Of a stretch of DNA of 64,000 nucleotides, positions 46,272 to 55,114 are shown one piece after another. The position numbers were made by a program, and so were the translations under genes. Every line of letters starts with the position of its first letter. Position 1 is the first letter of the stretch. Location of the stretch: contig NZ_KN196470.1 of the NCBI RefSeq assembly GCF_000761445.1, positions 1,472,823 to 1,536,822 of the forward strand, written 5' to 3'. This stretch comes from Oleiagrimonas soli. GTDB taxonomy: Bacteria; Pseudomonadota; Gammaproteobacteria; Xanthomonadales; Rhodanobacteraceae. A model generated the notes under the pieces. That model was not told the DNA's origin. It saw nothing but the letters and a program-made list of their open reading frames with translations, and searched no databases.

Positions 46272-47174
46272 TCAGTGACTTGATCTGGCCTTTGCGACTC
46301 GGCTCGAGGTCGCGCGGCCGAGTTGCGCGGACAGCCACAAGCCGGTCTCGACCAGGGCATCCAGGTCGATGCCGGTGGCGATGCCCATGCCGGCGAGCAT
46401 GTAGGCGACGTCCTCGGTGGCGACGTTGCCTGTGGCGCCCTTGGCGTACGGGCAGCCGCCGGTGCCGGACACGGCGCTGTCGACCACGCTCACGCCTTCC
46501 TCCAGGCAGGCATGGAGGTTCGCCAGCGCCTGGCCGTAGGTATCGTGGAAGTGCACGGCCAGCGCCGACATCGGCACGGCCTCGGCGACCGCGCGCAGCA
46601 TCGCGCGGGCCTTTTCGGGCGTGCCCACGCCGATGGTGTCGCCGAGGGAAATCTCGTAGCAGCCCAGCGCATGCAGACGCTCGGCCACGCGCACCACGTC
46701 GGACACCGGCACCTCGCCCTGGTACGGACAGCCGAGCACGGTCGACACGTAGCCGCGCACCTTCACGCCATCCGCTTTCGCGCGCTCCAGCACGGGGCGG
46801 AAGCGTTCGATGGATTCGTCGATGGAGGCGTTGATGTTCTTGCGGTTGAACGCCTCGCTGGCGGCACTGAACACGGCGATCTCGGTCACCCCGACCTCGC
46901 GCGCGCGGTCGTAGCCTTTTTCGTTCGGCACCAGCACCGGATAGGCGACGCCGTCGCGTTTGTGGATGCCGGTGTAGACCTCGGCGGCGTCCGCCAGCTG
47001 CGGCACCCACTTGGGGCTGACGAAGCTGGTGGCCTCGATGGTCTGCAGACCGCAGGCGGTCAGGCGATCGATCAGTTCGATCTTGGTGGCGGCCGGCACG
47101 ACGGTCTTCTCGTTCTGCAGACCGTCGCGGGCGCCCACTTCGACGATGCGTACGGATTTCGGAAAGGTGTTCAT
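46272..47174 (-). CDS. liuE: Hydroxymethylglutaryl-CoA lyase
   Basis: This 300-residue TIM-barrel enzyme splits HMG-CoA into acetyl-CoA and acetoacetate, the last step of leucine catabolism. The N-terminal VRIVEVGARDGLQNEK holds the metal Asp and catalytic Arg. VHFHDTYGQALAN has the metal histidines, and the signature SGTGGCPYAKGATGN contains the catalytic Cys241. The start at 47174 gives MNTFPKSVRIVEVG, the standard N-terminus. It is 218 bases downstream of the carboxylase alpha gene on the same strand. Confidence 0.95.
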   Translation of the reverse strand: MNTFPKSVRIVEVGARDGLQNEKTVVPAATKIELIDRLTACGLQTIEATSFVSPKWVPQLADAAEVYTGIHKRDGVAYPVLVPNEKGYDRAREVGVTEIAVFSAASEAFNRKNINASIDESIERFRPVLERAKADGVKVRGYVSTVLGCPYQGEVPVSDVVRVAERLHALGCYEISLGDTIGVGTPEKARAMLRAVAEAVPMSALAVHFHDTYGQALANLHACLEEGVSVVDSAVSGTGGCPYAKGATGNVATEDVAYMLAGMGIATGIDLDALVETGLWLSAQLGRATSSRVAKARSSH

Positions 47175-47392
47175 AGGTTCAGGATGGTCCCGTTCACGAT
47201 GTTTTTCGAGAGGATCCCAAGGACGACGCTTCTCCAGCCGTGCGGCCATGGATGGCCGCTCCGGATGCATCCGCGGAGCGCTGCAGGCACTTTGCGGTCG
47301 GGGAGCCGATCGGGGCGATCAGGGAGGATCGCATGCCATCCATACCCGTGAATGTCCCGAATCGGACAGGCTGCTTCGTGCAGAACGCTCGA

Positions 47393-49396
47393 TCAGGCAT
47401 CGTCGGACTCGAAAGTCACCAGCACGGCGTCGGCCTCGACGAATTCGCCTTCGCTGGCGGCGATCTTCCCGATGCGACCGTCGCGCGGCGCTTTCAGCGA
47501 CAGCTCCATCTTCATCGCTTCCATCACCAGCAGCTCGTCGCCCTCGGTCACGTCGTCGCCCTCGGCGGCCTTGACCAGCACGATGCGGCCCGGCATCGGC
47601 GCGATCACGCGGTTGCCGCCGCCGGCTTCCTCGCCGCCGAACTGGAACGCGGGCGCGTGCTCGAACACGTAGCGACGCCCCTCGACATGCAGCACGGCGC
47701 GACCGTGCTCGAGCTGCAGCGGCAGGCGATGCGCGGTGCCGTCGATGTGCAGCATCAGCACGTCGTCGAGCAGAGCGGCATGCGTGACCTCGATGGATGG
47801 CTGCGTCGTGTCGGTCAGGCGATAGCGGCCGTCGTGCCCGTGCGCCTCGATCTCGATGCGCTCGCCGCCGTGCAGCAGGGCGACGATGCGCTTGCCGGCA
47901 TGGCCGATGCGCCAGGCGTCGGCGCGCGCCCACGGCGAATGCGGGTCGGCGGCGGCAGTGCGACCGGCGGCGCGGCATTCGTCCTCCAGCAGCATCGCGG
48001 TGGCCGCGGCCTGCAGGGCCAGGGCGGGGATTGCTTCGCCATGGTCAAGGAAGTCGTCGAGATGGCGATCCAGGTAACCGGTGTCGATGGTGCCCTCGAC
48101 GATGCTGGCATGGTTCGCCAGCCGTTCCAGGAACGCGACGTTGGATTTCGGGCCGACGATGTCGCACGTCGCCAGCGCGCTGCGCAGTCGCTGCAGGGCG
48201 CGCGGCCGGTCGCTGTCGTGCACGATCAGCTTGGCGATCATCGGATCGTAGAAGATCGTCACCGTGTCGCCTTCGACCACGCCACTGTCCAGCCGCACGT
48301 GCGCCGACGCGGGCGGCAGGCGCAGGCGTTGCAGGCGGCCGGAGCCGGGCAGGAAGTTCTGCTCCGGGTCCTCGGCGTACAGGCGCACTTCGATGGCGTG
48401 GCCCTGGGCCTCGATCTGGGCCTGCTCCAACGGCAACGGTTCGCCAGCGGCGACGCGCAATTGCCATTCCACCAGGTCCAGCCCCAGCGTCATCTCGGTC
48501 ACCGGATGCTCGACCTGCAGGCGCGTGTTCATTTCCATGAAGTAGAAGTCGCCCTCGGCACCGACGATGAACTCGACGGTGCCGGCGCCGACGTAGTCGA
48601 CGGCCTTGGCCGCCGCCACCGCCGCCTTGCCCATCGCGGCGCGGCGTTGCGGCGTCAGGAACGGCGAGGGCGTCTCCTCCAGCACCTTCTGATAGCGGCG
48701 CTGCGCGGAGCACTCGCGTTCGTTGAGGTGCAGGATGTGGCCTTCGTTGTCGCCGAAGATCTGGAACTCGATGTGGCGCGGATGCTCGACGTAGCGCTCC
48801 AGGATCACGCGCGCGTCACCGAAACCGCTTTGCGCCTCGCGCTGCGCCGCGCCCAGTGCGTCGGCGAAGTCCTTCTCCTCGCGCACGATGCGCATACCCT
48901 TGCCGCCGCCGCCGGCCGCGGCCTTGATCATCAGCGGGAAGCCGGTGATGCGCGCCTGTTCGGCCAGGTGTGCGGTGTCCTGGTTCTCGCCGTGATAGCC
49001 GGGCACCAGCGGCACGTCGTGCCGCTGCATCAGTGCCTTGGCTTCGGCCTTGGAACCCATGGCTTCGATGCTTTCGGGCTTGGGACCGATGAACACGATG
49101 CCGGCCTCGGCGCAGGCGCGGGCGAACGCCGCGTTCTCGGACAGGAAGCCGTAGCCGGGATGGATGGCTTCCGCGCCGGTCTGCCTGGCGGCTTCGAGGA
49201 TGGCGTCGGCGCGCAGGTAGGAGTCGGCCGGTCGCGGCCCGCCGATGGGACAGGCCAGGTCGGCCTGGCGCACGTGCTGCGCGGTGGCGTCTGCTTCGGA
49301 ATAGACCGCGACGGTCTCGATGCCGAGACGACGGCAGGTGCGGATCACGCGGCAGGCGATCTCGCCGCGGTTGGCGATCAGGATGCGTCGGAACAT
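47393..49396 (-). CDS. liuD: Methylcrotonyl-CoA carboxylase biotin-containing (alpha) subunit
   Basis: This 667-residue subunit carboxylates its own biotin for transfer to 3-methylcrotonyl-CoA in leucine breakdown. The N-terminal biotin carboxylase begins FRRILIANRGEIACRVIRTCRRLGIETVAVYSEAD. It has the ATP-grasp glycine loop KAAAGGGGKGMRIV, then VEFIVGAEGDFYFMEMNTRLQVEHPVTE. The C-terminus is a biotin carboxyl carrier domain with the biotinyl lysine at residue 629 in VMEAMKMEL. The adjacent hydratase and lyase genes favour methylcrotonyl-CoA over acetyl- or propionyl-CoA as substrate. The beta subunit gene and isovaleryl-CoA dehydrogenase gene are not in the window. A GGAGAG box is at the end of the cupin gene, which abuts the start. 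Confidence 0.93.
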   Translation of the reverse strand: MFRRILIANRGEIACRVIRTCRRLGIETVAVYSEADATAQHVRQADLACPIGGPRPADSYLRADAILEAARQTGAEAIHPGYGFLSENAAFARACAEAGIVFIGPKPESIEAMGSKAEAKALMQRHDVPLVPGYHGENQDTAHLAEQARITGFPLMIKAAAGGGGKGMRIVREEKDFADALGAAQREAQSGFGDARVILERYVEHPRHIEFQIFGDNEGHILHLNERECSAQRRYQKVLEETPSPFLTPQRRAAMGKAAVAAAKAVDYVGAGTVEFIVGAEGDFYFMEMNTRLQVEHPVTEMTLGLDLVEWQLRVAAGEPLPLEQAQIEAQGHAIEVRLYAEDPEQNFLPGSGRLQRLRLPPASAHVRLDSGVVEGDTVTIFYDPMIAKLIVHDSDRPRALQRLRSALATCDIVGPKSNVAFLERLANHASIVEGTIDTGYLDRHLDDFLDHGEAIPALALQAAATAMLLEDECRAAGRTAAADPHSPWARADAWRIGHAGKRIVALLHGGERIEIEAHGHDGRYRLTDTTQPSIEVTHAALLDDVLMLHIDGTAHRLPLQLEHGRAVLHVEGRRYVFEHAPAFQFGGEEAGGGNRVIAPMPGRIVLVKAAEGDDVTEGDELLVMEAMKMELSLKAPRDGRIGKIAASEGEFVEADAVLVTFESDDA

Positions 49397-49924
49397 TTAC
49401 TCTCCTTCCCAGTAGTCGCGGGCGTCCGTGGTGCGACCGATGTGGCGGTAACGCGGTTCGCCGGCGGCAAAGGCGCCGAACTTGCCCGAGTCGGGGTATT
49501 CGCACACTTCCACGTCGGCCATGGTGCTGACGGCCAGGTAGTGCAGTTCGGTGTCGCCGGTGTTGATGATCTGGTGCGCGGTCTCGGGGCCGCCGGGCGG
49601 GCAGGCCACGATGTCGCCCTTGCGCAGTGGATAACGGGCATCGCCCAGGCGCAGTTCGCCACGGCCTTGCAGCACGAAGAACATCTCCTCTTCGCTGCGG
49701 TGGCTGTGGAACGGGCAGTTGCGCTTGCCCGGCGCGACCACGGTCAGGTTGTAGCCCAGCTTGCGCGCGCCGATGCGGCTGGCGATCTCGCCCCAGCGCA
49801 CGTCGTAGCCGGGCGGCAGCTCGGGCGAAACGCCGCTCGACGCATCCAGACCACGCAGTTGCACGTTGTCCAGGTTGAGGATCGGAGGGGGCATGGCATG
49901 CTCCGGGCGGGTGTCGTCGGTCAT
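49397..49924 (-). CDS. Cupin-domain protein in the leucine catabolism operon
   Basis: This 175-residue protein carries one cupin barrel. The first motif, CPFHSHRSEEEMFFVLQGRGELRLGD, has the His-x-His and Glu metal ligands, and the second motif region reads PGGPETAHQIINTG with a His. The C-terminus YPDSGKFGAFAAG and ARDYWEGE is typical of a family widespread in Proteobacteria but uncharacterised. The ATG at 49924 overlaps the hydratase stop (ATGA); a second ATG at 49894 would remove ten residues. The next gene (carboxylase alpha) starts at the adjacent base. Translational coupling on both sides ties it to the pathway, but its reaction is unknown. Confidence 0.88.
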   Translation of the reverse strand: MTDDTRPEHAMPPPILNLDNVQLRGLDASSGVSPELPPGYDVRWGEIASRIGARKLGYNLTVVAPGKRNCPFHSHRSEEEMFFVLQGRGELRLGDARYPLRKGDIVACPPGGPETAHQIINTGDTELHYLAVSTMADVEVCEYPDSGKFGAFAAGEPRYRHIGRTTDARDYWEGE

Positions 49925-50724
49925 GTGTCGGAAGCCGCATCGCGCCAGGAAGCGCGGCGCTTTTCGAGGAATGCACCGAGTCCTTCCTGGCCCTCTTCGC
50001 TGACGCGCAGGCGGGCGATCAGTTCGGCGTTCTCGGCGTCGATATGAGCGGCTTCGCGCGCGTCCATGCCGCCCATGCGCAGCGCCAGACGCTTGGCCTC
50101 GCGTCGCGCCAGCGGACCGCCGCGGCGCATGGCCTTGCACACGTTTTCCACGGCGTCGTCCAACGCGTCCGCCGGCACGCACTCGTGCAGCAGGCCGATG
50201 GCGGTGGCGTGTTCGGCATCGAAGGTTTCGCCGGTCACGAACAATCGGCGCGCATGGCGCAGGCCGATGGCGGCGACCACGTACGGCGAGATCGTCGCCG
50301 GCACCAGACCGAGCTTGACCTCGGACAGGCCGAAGCTGGCATTTGCGCTGCCGATGGCGATGTCGCAGCAGGCGATCAGACCGATGCCGCCGCCAAAGGC
50401 CGCACCGTTGACGCAGGCGATGGTCGGCTTGGCGAGGAAATTCAGCTGCCGCAGCAGCTGCGCCAGACGCAGCGCATCTTCCTTGTTCTCGGCCTCGCTG
50501 GCGGCGGCCATGCCACGCATCCAGCGGGTGTCCGCGCCGGCGCAGAAGCTGGGGCCGGCGCCGGTGAGCAGCACGGCCTGCACCGCCGGGTCGCGTTCGG
50601 CGGCTTCCAGCGCCTCGGTCAATTCGGCCACCAGCGCCGCGTTGAAGGCGTTGTGCAGTTCGGGGCGGTTCAGCGTGATGCGGGCCACGTCGTCGCGACG
50701 TTCCGAGACGAGAGTTTCGTACAT
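49921..50724 (-). CDS. liuC: Methylglutaconyl-CoA hydratase (crotonase family)
   Basis: This 267-residue enoyl-CoA hydratase-like protein probably converts 3-methylglutaconyl-CoA to HMG-CoA. The oxyanion-hole segments are GPSFCAGADTRWM and CVNGAAFGGGIGLIACCD. FGLSEVKLGLVPATISPYVV includes the catalytic Glu position. Generic crotonases are similar, but its place directly before the methylcrotonyl-CoA carboxylase gene makes the leucine assignment likely. It is the first gene of this minus-strand operon, and its upstream region is shared with the divergent feo operon. Confidence 0.9.
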   Translation of the reverse strand: MYETLVSERRDDVARITLNRPELHNAFNAALVAELTEALEAAERDPAVQAVLLTGAGPSFCAGADTRWMRGMAAASEAENKEDALRLAQLLRQLNFLAKPTIACVNGAAFGGGIGLIACCDIAIGSANASFGLSEVKLGLVPATISPYVVAAIGLRHARRLFVTGETFDAEHATAIGLLHECVPADALDDAVENVCKAMRRGGPLARREAKRLALRMGGMDAREAAHIDAENAELIARLRVSEEGQEGLGAFLEKRRASWRDAASDT

Positions 50725-50895
50725 GGCGCTGCGGACTCCTTCCGGACGATGCAAGACGCCCATGATAGCGCCCGTGCAGCGTCCCCGCCCGATTTCGCCC
50801 ATGCACCAGGCACGAAAGGCACGCGTGCGGGAATTCGGTGGGATGTTCCGTGGCGTGTTGTCGCGCACATCGCGAAGTGCGCAAAGGCGAGTTAT

Positions 50896-50914
50896 AATGC
50901 GAACCATTCTTATT
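50896..50914 (+). promoter_or_regulatory. Fur box overlapping the feoAB promoter
   Basis: AATGCGAACCATTCTTATT is a near-palindromic 19-mer differing at only three positions from the common AATGAGAATCATTCTCATT Fur site. It overlaps a TATAAT -10 box (50893-50898) and lies just before the feoA ATG at 50923, so iron-bound Fur should block this promoter. No clear -35 was found. Confidence 0.8.
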
Positions 50915-50922
50915 TTGACTGG

Positions 50923-51174
50923 ATGTCCGTGCAACTCTCCGATCTGCCGAAAGGTGCCCAGGCTGTGGTCCACACTGTCGAAGACGCCCATCCCGATGAC
51001 CTGATCGCGCGCCGCTTGCGCGATCTGGGTTTCGTCGTGGGCGAGACGGTGCGCGTGGTGGCGCGGGCGCCATTGGGCGGCGACCCGTTGCTGGTGCAGG
51101 TCGGGTACACGCGTTTCGCGCTGCGCCGCAACGAAGCCGCGCGGGTACTCGTGCGACAGGAGGCGACGGCATGA
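50923..51174 (+). CDS. feoA: Ferrous iron transport protein A
   Basis: This 83-residue SH3-like protein helps the FeoB iron permease. The features are MSVQLSDLPKGAQAVVHTVE, LRDLGFVVGETVRVVARAPLGGDPLLVQVG and a C-terminal FALRRNEAARVLV, all normal for FeoA. It follows the Fur box by only 8 bases, so its leader is short. Its stop overlaps the feoB start (ATGA). Confidence 0.93.
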   Translation: MSVQLSDLPKGAQAVVHTVEDAHPDDLIARRLRDLGFVVGETVRVVARAPLGGDPLLVQVGYTRFALRRNEAARVLVRQEATA

Positions 51175-53018
51175 CGGCAAGCAGTCTGCGCATCGCTCTG
51201 GTCGGCAATCCGAACTGTGGCAAGACGGCGTTGTTCAACCTGCTCACGGGCAGCCGGCAGAAGGTCGCCAACTACGCCGGCGTCACCGTCGAGCGCAAGG
51301 AAGGGCGGCTGCTGACGCCATCCGGACGCAGCTTCCAGCTGCTCGATCTGCCCGGCGCCTACAGCTTCGATGCGGCCAGTCCGGACGAAGCCATCACCCG
51401 CGACATCTGCAGCGGCGCGTATCCGGGCGAGGCGGCGCCGGACCTGATCGTGTGCGTGGTCGACGCCACCAACCTGCGTCTGCATCTGCGCTTCGTGCTG
51501 GAAGTGCTGCGCATGGGCCGGCCGGTGGTGCTGGCCCTGAACATGATGGACGCCGCACGCCGCCGCGGCATCGACATCGACGTCGCCGAACTGCAGCGCC
51601 GCCTGGGCGTGCCGGTGATCGAGACCGTGGCGATCCATCGCGGCGGCGCCAAGGCGCTGGTCGAGCACATCGAGACGATGGACCCGTCCGAAGCCATGCC
51701 GGGTTCGATCGTGGACGACGAACGCGACCTGCATCAACAGGTGCGCGACCTGATCGCCGCTGCCGTGCGCATGCCGCCGATGGCCTCGCGCATCGACGAC
51801 GCCATCGATCGCTGGGTGCTGCACCCGGTCTTCGGGCTGGCGATTCTCGGCGTGCTGATGTTCTTCATCTTCCAGGCGGTGTTCTCCTGGGCCGAGCCGC
51901 TGATGAACGGCATCGACGCCGGCGTGTCCGCACTGGGTGCGTGGGTCGGCGGTCTGCTGCCCGCGCACAGCGCGCTGCACAGTCTGGTGCAGGACGGCAT
52001 CTTCGGCGGTCTGGGCACGGTGCTGGTGTTCCTGCCGCAGATCCTGATCCTGTTCCTGTTCATCCTGGCGCTGGAGGAATCCGGCTATCTGCCGCGCGCG
52101 GCGTTTCTGCTCGATCGGCTGATGTTCAAGGCCGGACTCACCGGTCGCGCCTTCATTCCGCTGCTGTCCAGCTTCGCCTGCGCCATCCCCGGCATCATGG
52201 CGACGCGCTCGATCTCCGATCCGCGCGACCGCCTGACCACCATCCTGGTCGCGCCGCTGATGACCTGTTCGGCGCGACTGCCGGTGTACACGCTGCTGAT
52301 CGCCGCGTTCATTCCCAAGCACAGCGTGTGGGGCGTGTTCAATCTGCAGGGGCTGGTGCTGTTCGCGCTGTATTTCGCCGGCATCCTCAGCGCGCTGGTG
52401 GTGGCCTACGTGATGAAGCACCTGCGGCGTGACAAGAGCGAGCATGCGCTGCTGATGGAGCTGCCCGCCTACCGCGTTCCGCATGTGCGCGACGTCGCCT
52501 TCGGCCTGTGGCAGCGCGTGAAAATCTTCCTGCGTCGCGTCGGCGGCATCATCCTGACGCTGACCGTGCTGCTGTGGTTCCTGTCCAGCTTCCCGGCGCC
52601 GCCGCCCGGCGCGACCGGACCGGCCATCGACTACAGCCTGGCCGGCCGTCTCGGTCACGCGCTGCATCACGTGTTCGCACCGATCGGCTTCAACTGGCAG
52701 ATCTGCATCGCGCTGATCCCCGGCCTCGCCGCGCGCGAAGTGGCGGTGTCCGCGCTGGGCACGGTGTATGCCATGTCCGGCACCGACGACGCGGTGGCCT
52801 CGCATCTGGGCGTGCTGATCGCGCATCAGTGGTCGTTGGCGACGGCGCTGTCGCTGCTGGCCTGGTACGTGTTCGCGCCGCAGTGCATGTCGACGCTGGC
52901 GGTGATCCGTCGCGAGACCAATTCCTGGCGCAACGTCGCGGTGGCTGCGGGCTACCTGTTCGGCCTGGCCTATCTGGCATCGCTGATCACCTACCAGATC
53001 GCGAGGTTGTTCGCATGA
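51171..53018 (+). CDS. feoB: Ferrous iron permease FeoB
   Basis: This 615-residue inner-membrane Fe(II) transporter has an N-terminal G domain with G1 GNPNCGKT (residues 12-19), the switch YAGVTVERKEG, G3 LDLPGAYSF, and G4 ALNMMDAARRRG. Membrane gates follow, with CAIPGIMATRSI and CSARLPVYTLLIAAF carrying the conserved cysteines of the family, and GLAAREVAVSALGTVYA. It is shorter than the roughly 770 residues of E. coli FeoB, as in other Xanthomonadales. The gene overlaps feoA and the following small gene by 4 bases each. Confidence 0.95.
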   Translation: MTASSLRIALVGNPNCGKTALFNLLTGSRQKVANYAGVTVERKEGRLLTPSGRSFQLLDLPGAYSFDAASPDEAITRDICSGAYPGEAAPDLIVCVVDATNLRLHLRFVLEVLRMGRPVVLALNMMDAARRRGIDIDVAELQRRLGVPVIETVAIHRGGAKALVEHIETMDPSEAMPGSIVDDERDLHQQVRDLIAAAVRMPPMASRIDDAIDRWVLHPVFGLAILGVLMFFIFQAVFSWAEPLMNGIDAGVSALGAWVGGLLPAHSALHSLVQDGIFGGLGTVLVFLPQILILFLFILALEESGYLPRAAFLLDRLMFKAGLTGRAFIPLLSSFACAIPGIMATRSISDPRDRLTTILVAPLMTCSARLPVYTLLIAAFIPKHSVWGVFNLQGLVLFALYFAGILSALVVAYVMKHLRRDKSEHALLMELPAYRVPHVRDVAFGLWQRVKIFLRRVGGIILTLTVLLWFLSSFPAPPPGATGPAIDYSLAGRLGHALHHVFAPIGFNWQICIALIPGLAAREVAVSALGTVYAMSGTDDAVASHLGVLIAHQWSLATALSLLAWYVFAPQCMSTLAVIRRETNSWRNVAVAAGYLFGLAYLASLITYQIARLFA

Positions 53019-53323
53019 GCTTCGAGATCGTTCAGTCCCTGGTCCTCGGCGCGCTGCTGCTGTACAGCGTGGCGTTCGCCGCACGCAAGCTGGCGCCGGA
53101 GATCACGCGGCGCGCGCTCGGACGGATGTCGGCGGCGCTTGATCGTCCCGAGCGCGGGCGCCTGCTGCGCCGTATCGGTCGCTGGTTGCAACCCGCGGAG
53201 GCGCGCAGCGGCGGTTGCGGCAGCGGCGACGGCTGCGGTACCTGTGGCGGCTGCGCGCCCGCGCCGCACATCGAAGCAAGCGCGCCGATGCCGTTGCACA
53301 TCCGTCCGCGCAAGCACTCCTGA
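53015..53323 (+). CDS. Cys-rich small membrane protein of the feo operon
   Basis: This 102-residue protein has one N-terminal membrane helix (IVQSLVLGALLLYSVAFAARKLA), a basic cytoplasmic segment, and then a Gly/Cys-rich stretch, GGCGSGDGCGTCGGCAP, with four cysteines. It holds the third position of the feoAB operon and overlaps feoB by 4 bases. FeoC proteins of enterics and the FeoB-associated Cys-rich proteins of other bacteria occupy the same place, but the sequence is not similar enough to call it FeoC. It probably binds iron or an Fe-S cluster; this is inferred. Confidence 0.82.
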   Translation: MSFEIVQSLVLGALLLYSVAFAARKLAPEITRRALGRMSAALDRPERGRLLRRIGRWLQPAEARSGGCGSGDGCGTCGGCAPAPHIEASAPMPLHIRPRKHS

Positions 53324-53362
53324 TTCGCGCCTGTCCGCATGCCTTGCGGCGGTCTTCGCGGA

Positions 53363-53391
53363 ACTTGAAAGGCCACGCCGAAGACTAAATA
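53363..53391 (+). promoter_or_regulatory. Possible heat-shock (sigma-32 type) promoter of htpX
   Basis: CTTGAAA (53363-53369) equals the sigma-32 -35 consensus. After a 14-bp spacer, CTAAATAT partly matches the CCCCATNT -10 element. It lies 39 bases before the htpX ATG, and htpX is heat-shock regulated in other bacteria. Confidence 0.45.
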
Positions 53392-53429
53392 TTCGATCTG
53401 CCGAATTCCTTTCGACACGAGACCGAATC

Positions 53430-54317
53430 ATGCGCCGCATTCTTCTTTTCCTGGGTACCAACCTGGCCGTGCTGGTGCTGCTCAGCATCGTCGCCCATCT
53501 GTTCGGGGTGGACGTGTGGGCGGCCTCGCGCGGCTACGGCGGCATGGGGCCGCTGCTGATCTTCGCCGCGGTGATCGGCATGGGCGGTTCGCTGATCTCG
53601 CTGGCCCTGTCCAAGTGGATGGCGAAGATGACCACCGGCGCGCAGGTGATCGCGCAGCCCTCCAACGACGCCGAGCGCTGGCTGCTGGACACCGTGCGCC
53701 GGCATGCGCAGGCGGCCGGCATCGGCATGCCCGAGGTGGCGGTCTACGACGCGCCGGAGATGAACGCGTTCGCCACCGGCGCCAGCCGCAATCATGCGCT
53801 GGTCGCGGTCAGCACCGGGCTGCTGCACGGCATGGATCGCGACCAGGTCTCGGCCGTGCTCGGCCACGAGATCGGGCACGTCGCCAACGGCGACATGGTC
53901 ACGCTGGCGCTGATCCAGGGCGTGCTGAACACGTTCGTGATCTTCCTGGCGCGCATCGTCGGCCGCATGGTCGACAGCTGGCTCAGCGGCGGTCGCGACG
54001 ATCGCGGCGGCGGTATCGGCTATTTCATCATCGTGATCGTGCTGGAGATCATCTTCGGCCTGTTCGCGTCGATGATCGTGATGGCCTTCTCGCGCTACCG
54101 CGAGTTCCGTGCCGATGCGGCCGGCGCCAAGCTTGCCGGACGCGAGCGCATGATCTCGGCGCTGCAGCGGCTCGGCGCCAGCTACGGCGAATCGACGCTG
54201 CCGAAGAACATGCAGGCGTTCGGCATCTCCGGCCATCTGGCCAGCGGGTTGAAGCGCCTGTTCATGAGCCATCCGCCACTGGCCGAGCGCATCGAGGCGC
54301 TGCGTCGAGCCGGGTGA
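53430..54317 (+). CDS. htpX: Membrane zinc protease HtpX
   Basis: This 295-residue M48 metalloprotease removes damaged membrane proteins. It has two N-terminal helices (ILLFLGTNLAVLVLLSIVAHLFG and PLLIFAAVIGMGGSLISLALS), the zinc site H146-E-I-G-H in VLGHEIGHVANGD, two further helices, and the third zinc ligand region YREFRADAAGAKLAG. The C-terminus is FMSHPPLAERIEALR. The length matches the family. It is a single gene behind a heat-shock-like promoter. Confidence 0.95.
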   Translation: MRRILLFLGTNLAVLVLLSIVAHLFGVDVWAASRGYGGMGPLLIFAAVIGMGGSLISLALSKWMAKMTTGAQVIAQPSNDAERWLLDTVRRHAQAAGIGMPEVAVYDAPEMNAFATGASRNHALVAVSTGLLHGMDRDQVSAVLGHEIGHVANGDMVTLALIQGVLNTFVIFLARIVGRMVDSWLSGGRDDRGGGIGYFIIVIVLEIIFGLFASMIVMAFSRYREFRADAAGAKLAGRERMISALQRLGASYGESTLPKNMQAFGISGHLASGLKRLFMSHPPLAERIEALRRAG

Positions 54318-54448
54318 TGCCATGACGTCGCCGCGGATGCGCGGCGACATCGAGGAACGAAACCTGCCGCCTGGACGCGTGGACTGCTGGGATGTCCGTC
54401 GCGCTCGTGGCAGGATGGCGCGCATCAATGTGCAGGTCGGGCGACTTC

Positions 54449-55114
54449 ATGAAACTGCTGCTGGTCGAGGATTCCAAACGTCTGCGTGAAACCGTGCAAC
54501 GCGGTTTGCAGGCCGAGGGCTTTACCGTCGACGTCGCCGTCGACGGTGCGGAAGGGCTGAACTTCCTGCGCACCTACGAATACGAACTGCTGGTGCTGGA
54601 CCTGATGATGCCGCGCATGGACGGCATGACCGTGCTGCGCACGCTGCCGTCCCTGCAGCATCGTCCCAAGGTGCTGGTGCTGTCGGCGCGCGATCAGGTA
54701 GCCGACCGCGTCGCCGCGCTGGACGTCGGCGCGGACGACTATCTGGTCAAGCCGTTCGCCTTCGACGAGTTGCTGGCGCGCCTGCATGCGTTGGCGCGCC
54801 GCCCGTCGCTGGCGCATGCGCCGGTGCTGCAGGTCGGTCCGTTGCGCATCGATCTGCGTGCGCATTGCGTCGTCGTCGGCGACCGCGAACTCTCGTTGAC
54901 GCCGCGTGAATTCGCTTTGCTTTCGTTGCTGGCGCGCCATCGCGGACGCGTGTTCAGCCGCGGCGAAATTCTCGAACGGGTGGCGGGCAGCGATTCGACC
55001 GCGTCCGACCGCAGCATCGAGGTGCTGGTGTTCGGTCTGCGACGCAAGCTCGACCAGGTCGCGCCGGAACGTCTGATCGAGACGCGGCGCGGCGCCGGGT
55101 ATCTGATTCCGTGA
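54449..55114 (+). CDS. OmpR-family response regulator
   Basis: This 221-residue DNA-binding regulator has a receiver domain ([20 protein letters not shown]; phospho-Asp in [25 protein letters not shown] with the conserved Lys) and a winged-helix domain ([29 protein letters not shown], ending [14 protein letters not shown]). It resembles the QseB/PmrA/TctD group. Its stop overlaps the GTG start of the kinase gene by 4 bases, so the pair forms one two-component system. Target genes are unknown. Confidence 0.93.
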   Translation: MKLLLVEDSKRLRETVQRGLQAEGFTVDVAVDGAEGLNFLRTYEYELLVLDLMMPRMDGMTVLRTLPSLQHRPKVLVLSARDQVADRVAALDVGADDYLVKPFAFDELLARLHALARRPSLAHAPVLQVGPLRIDLRAHCVVVGDRELSLTPREFALLSLLARHRGRVFSRGEILERVAGSDSTASDRSIEVLVFGLRRKLDQVAPERLIETRRGAGYLIP

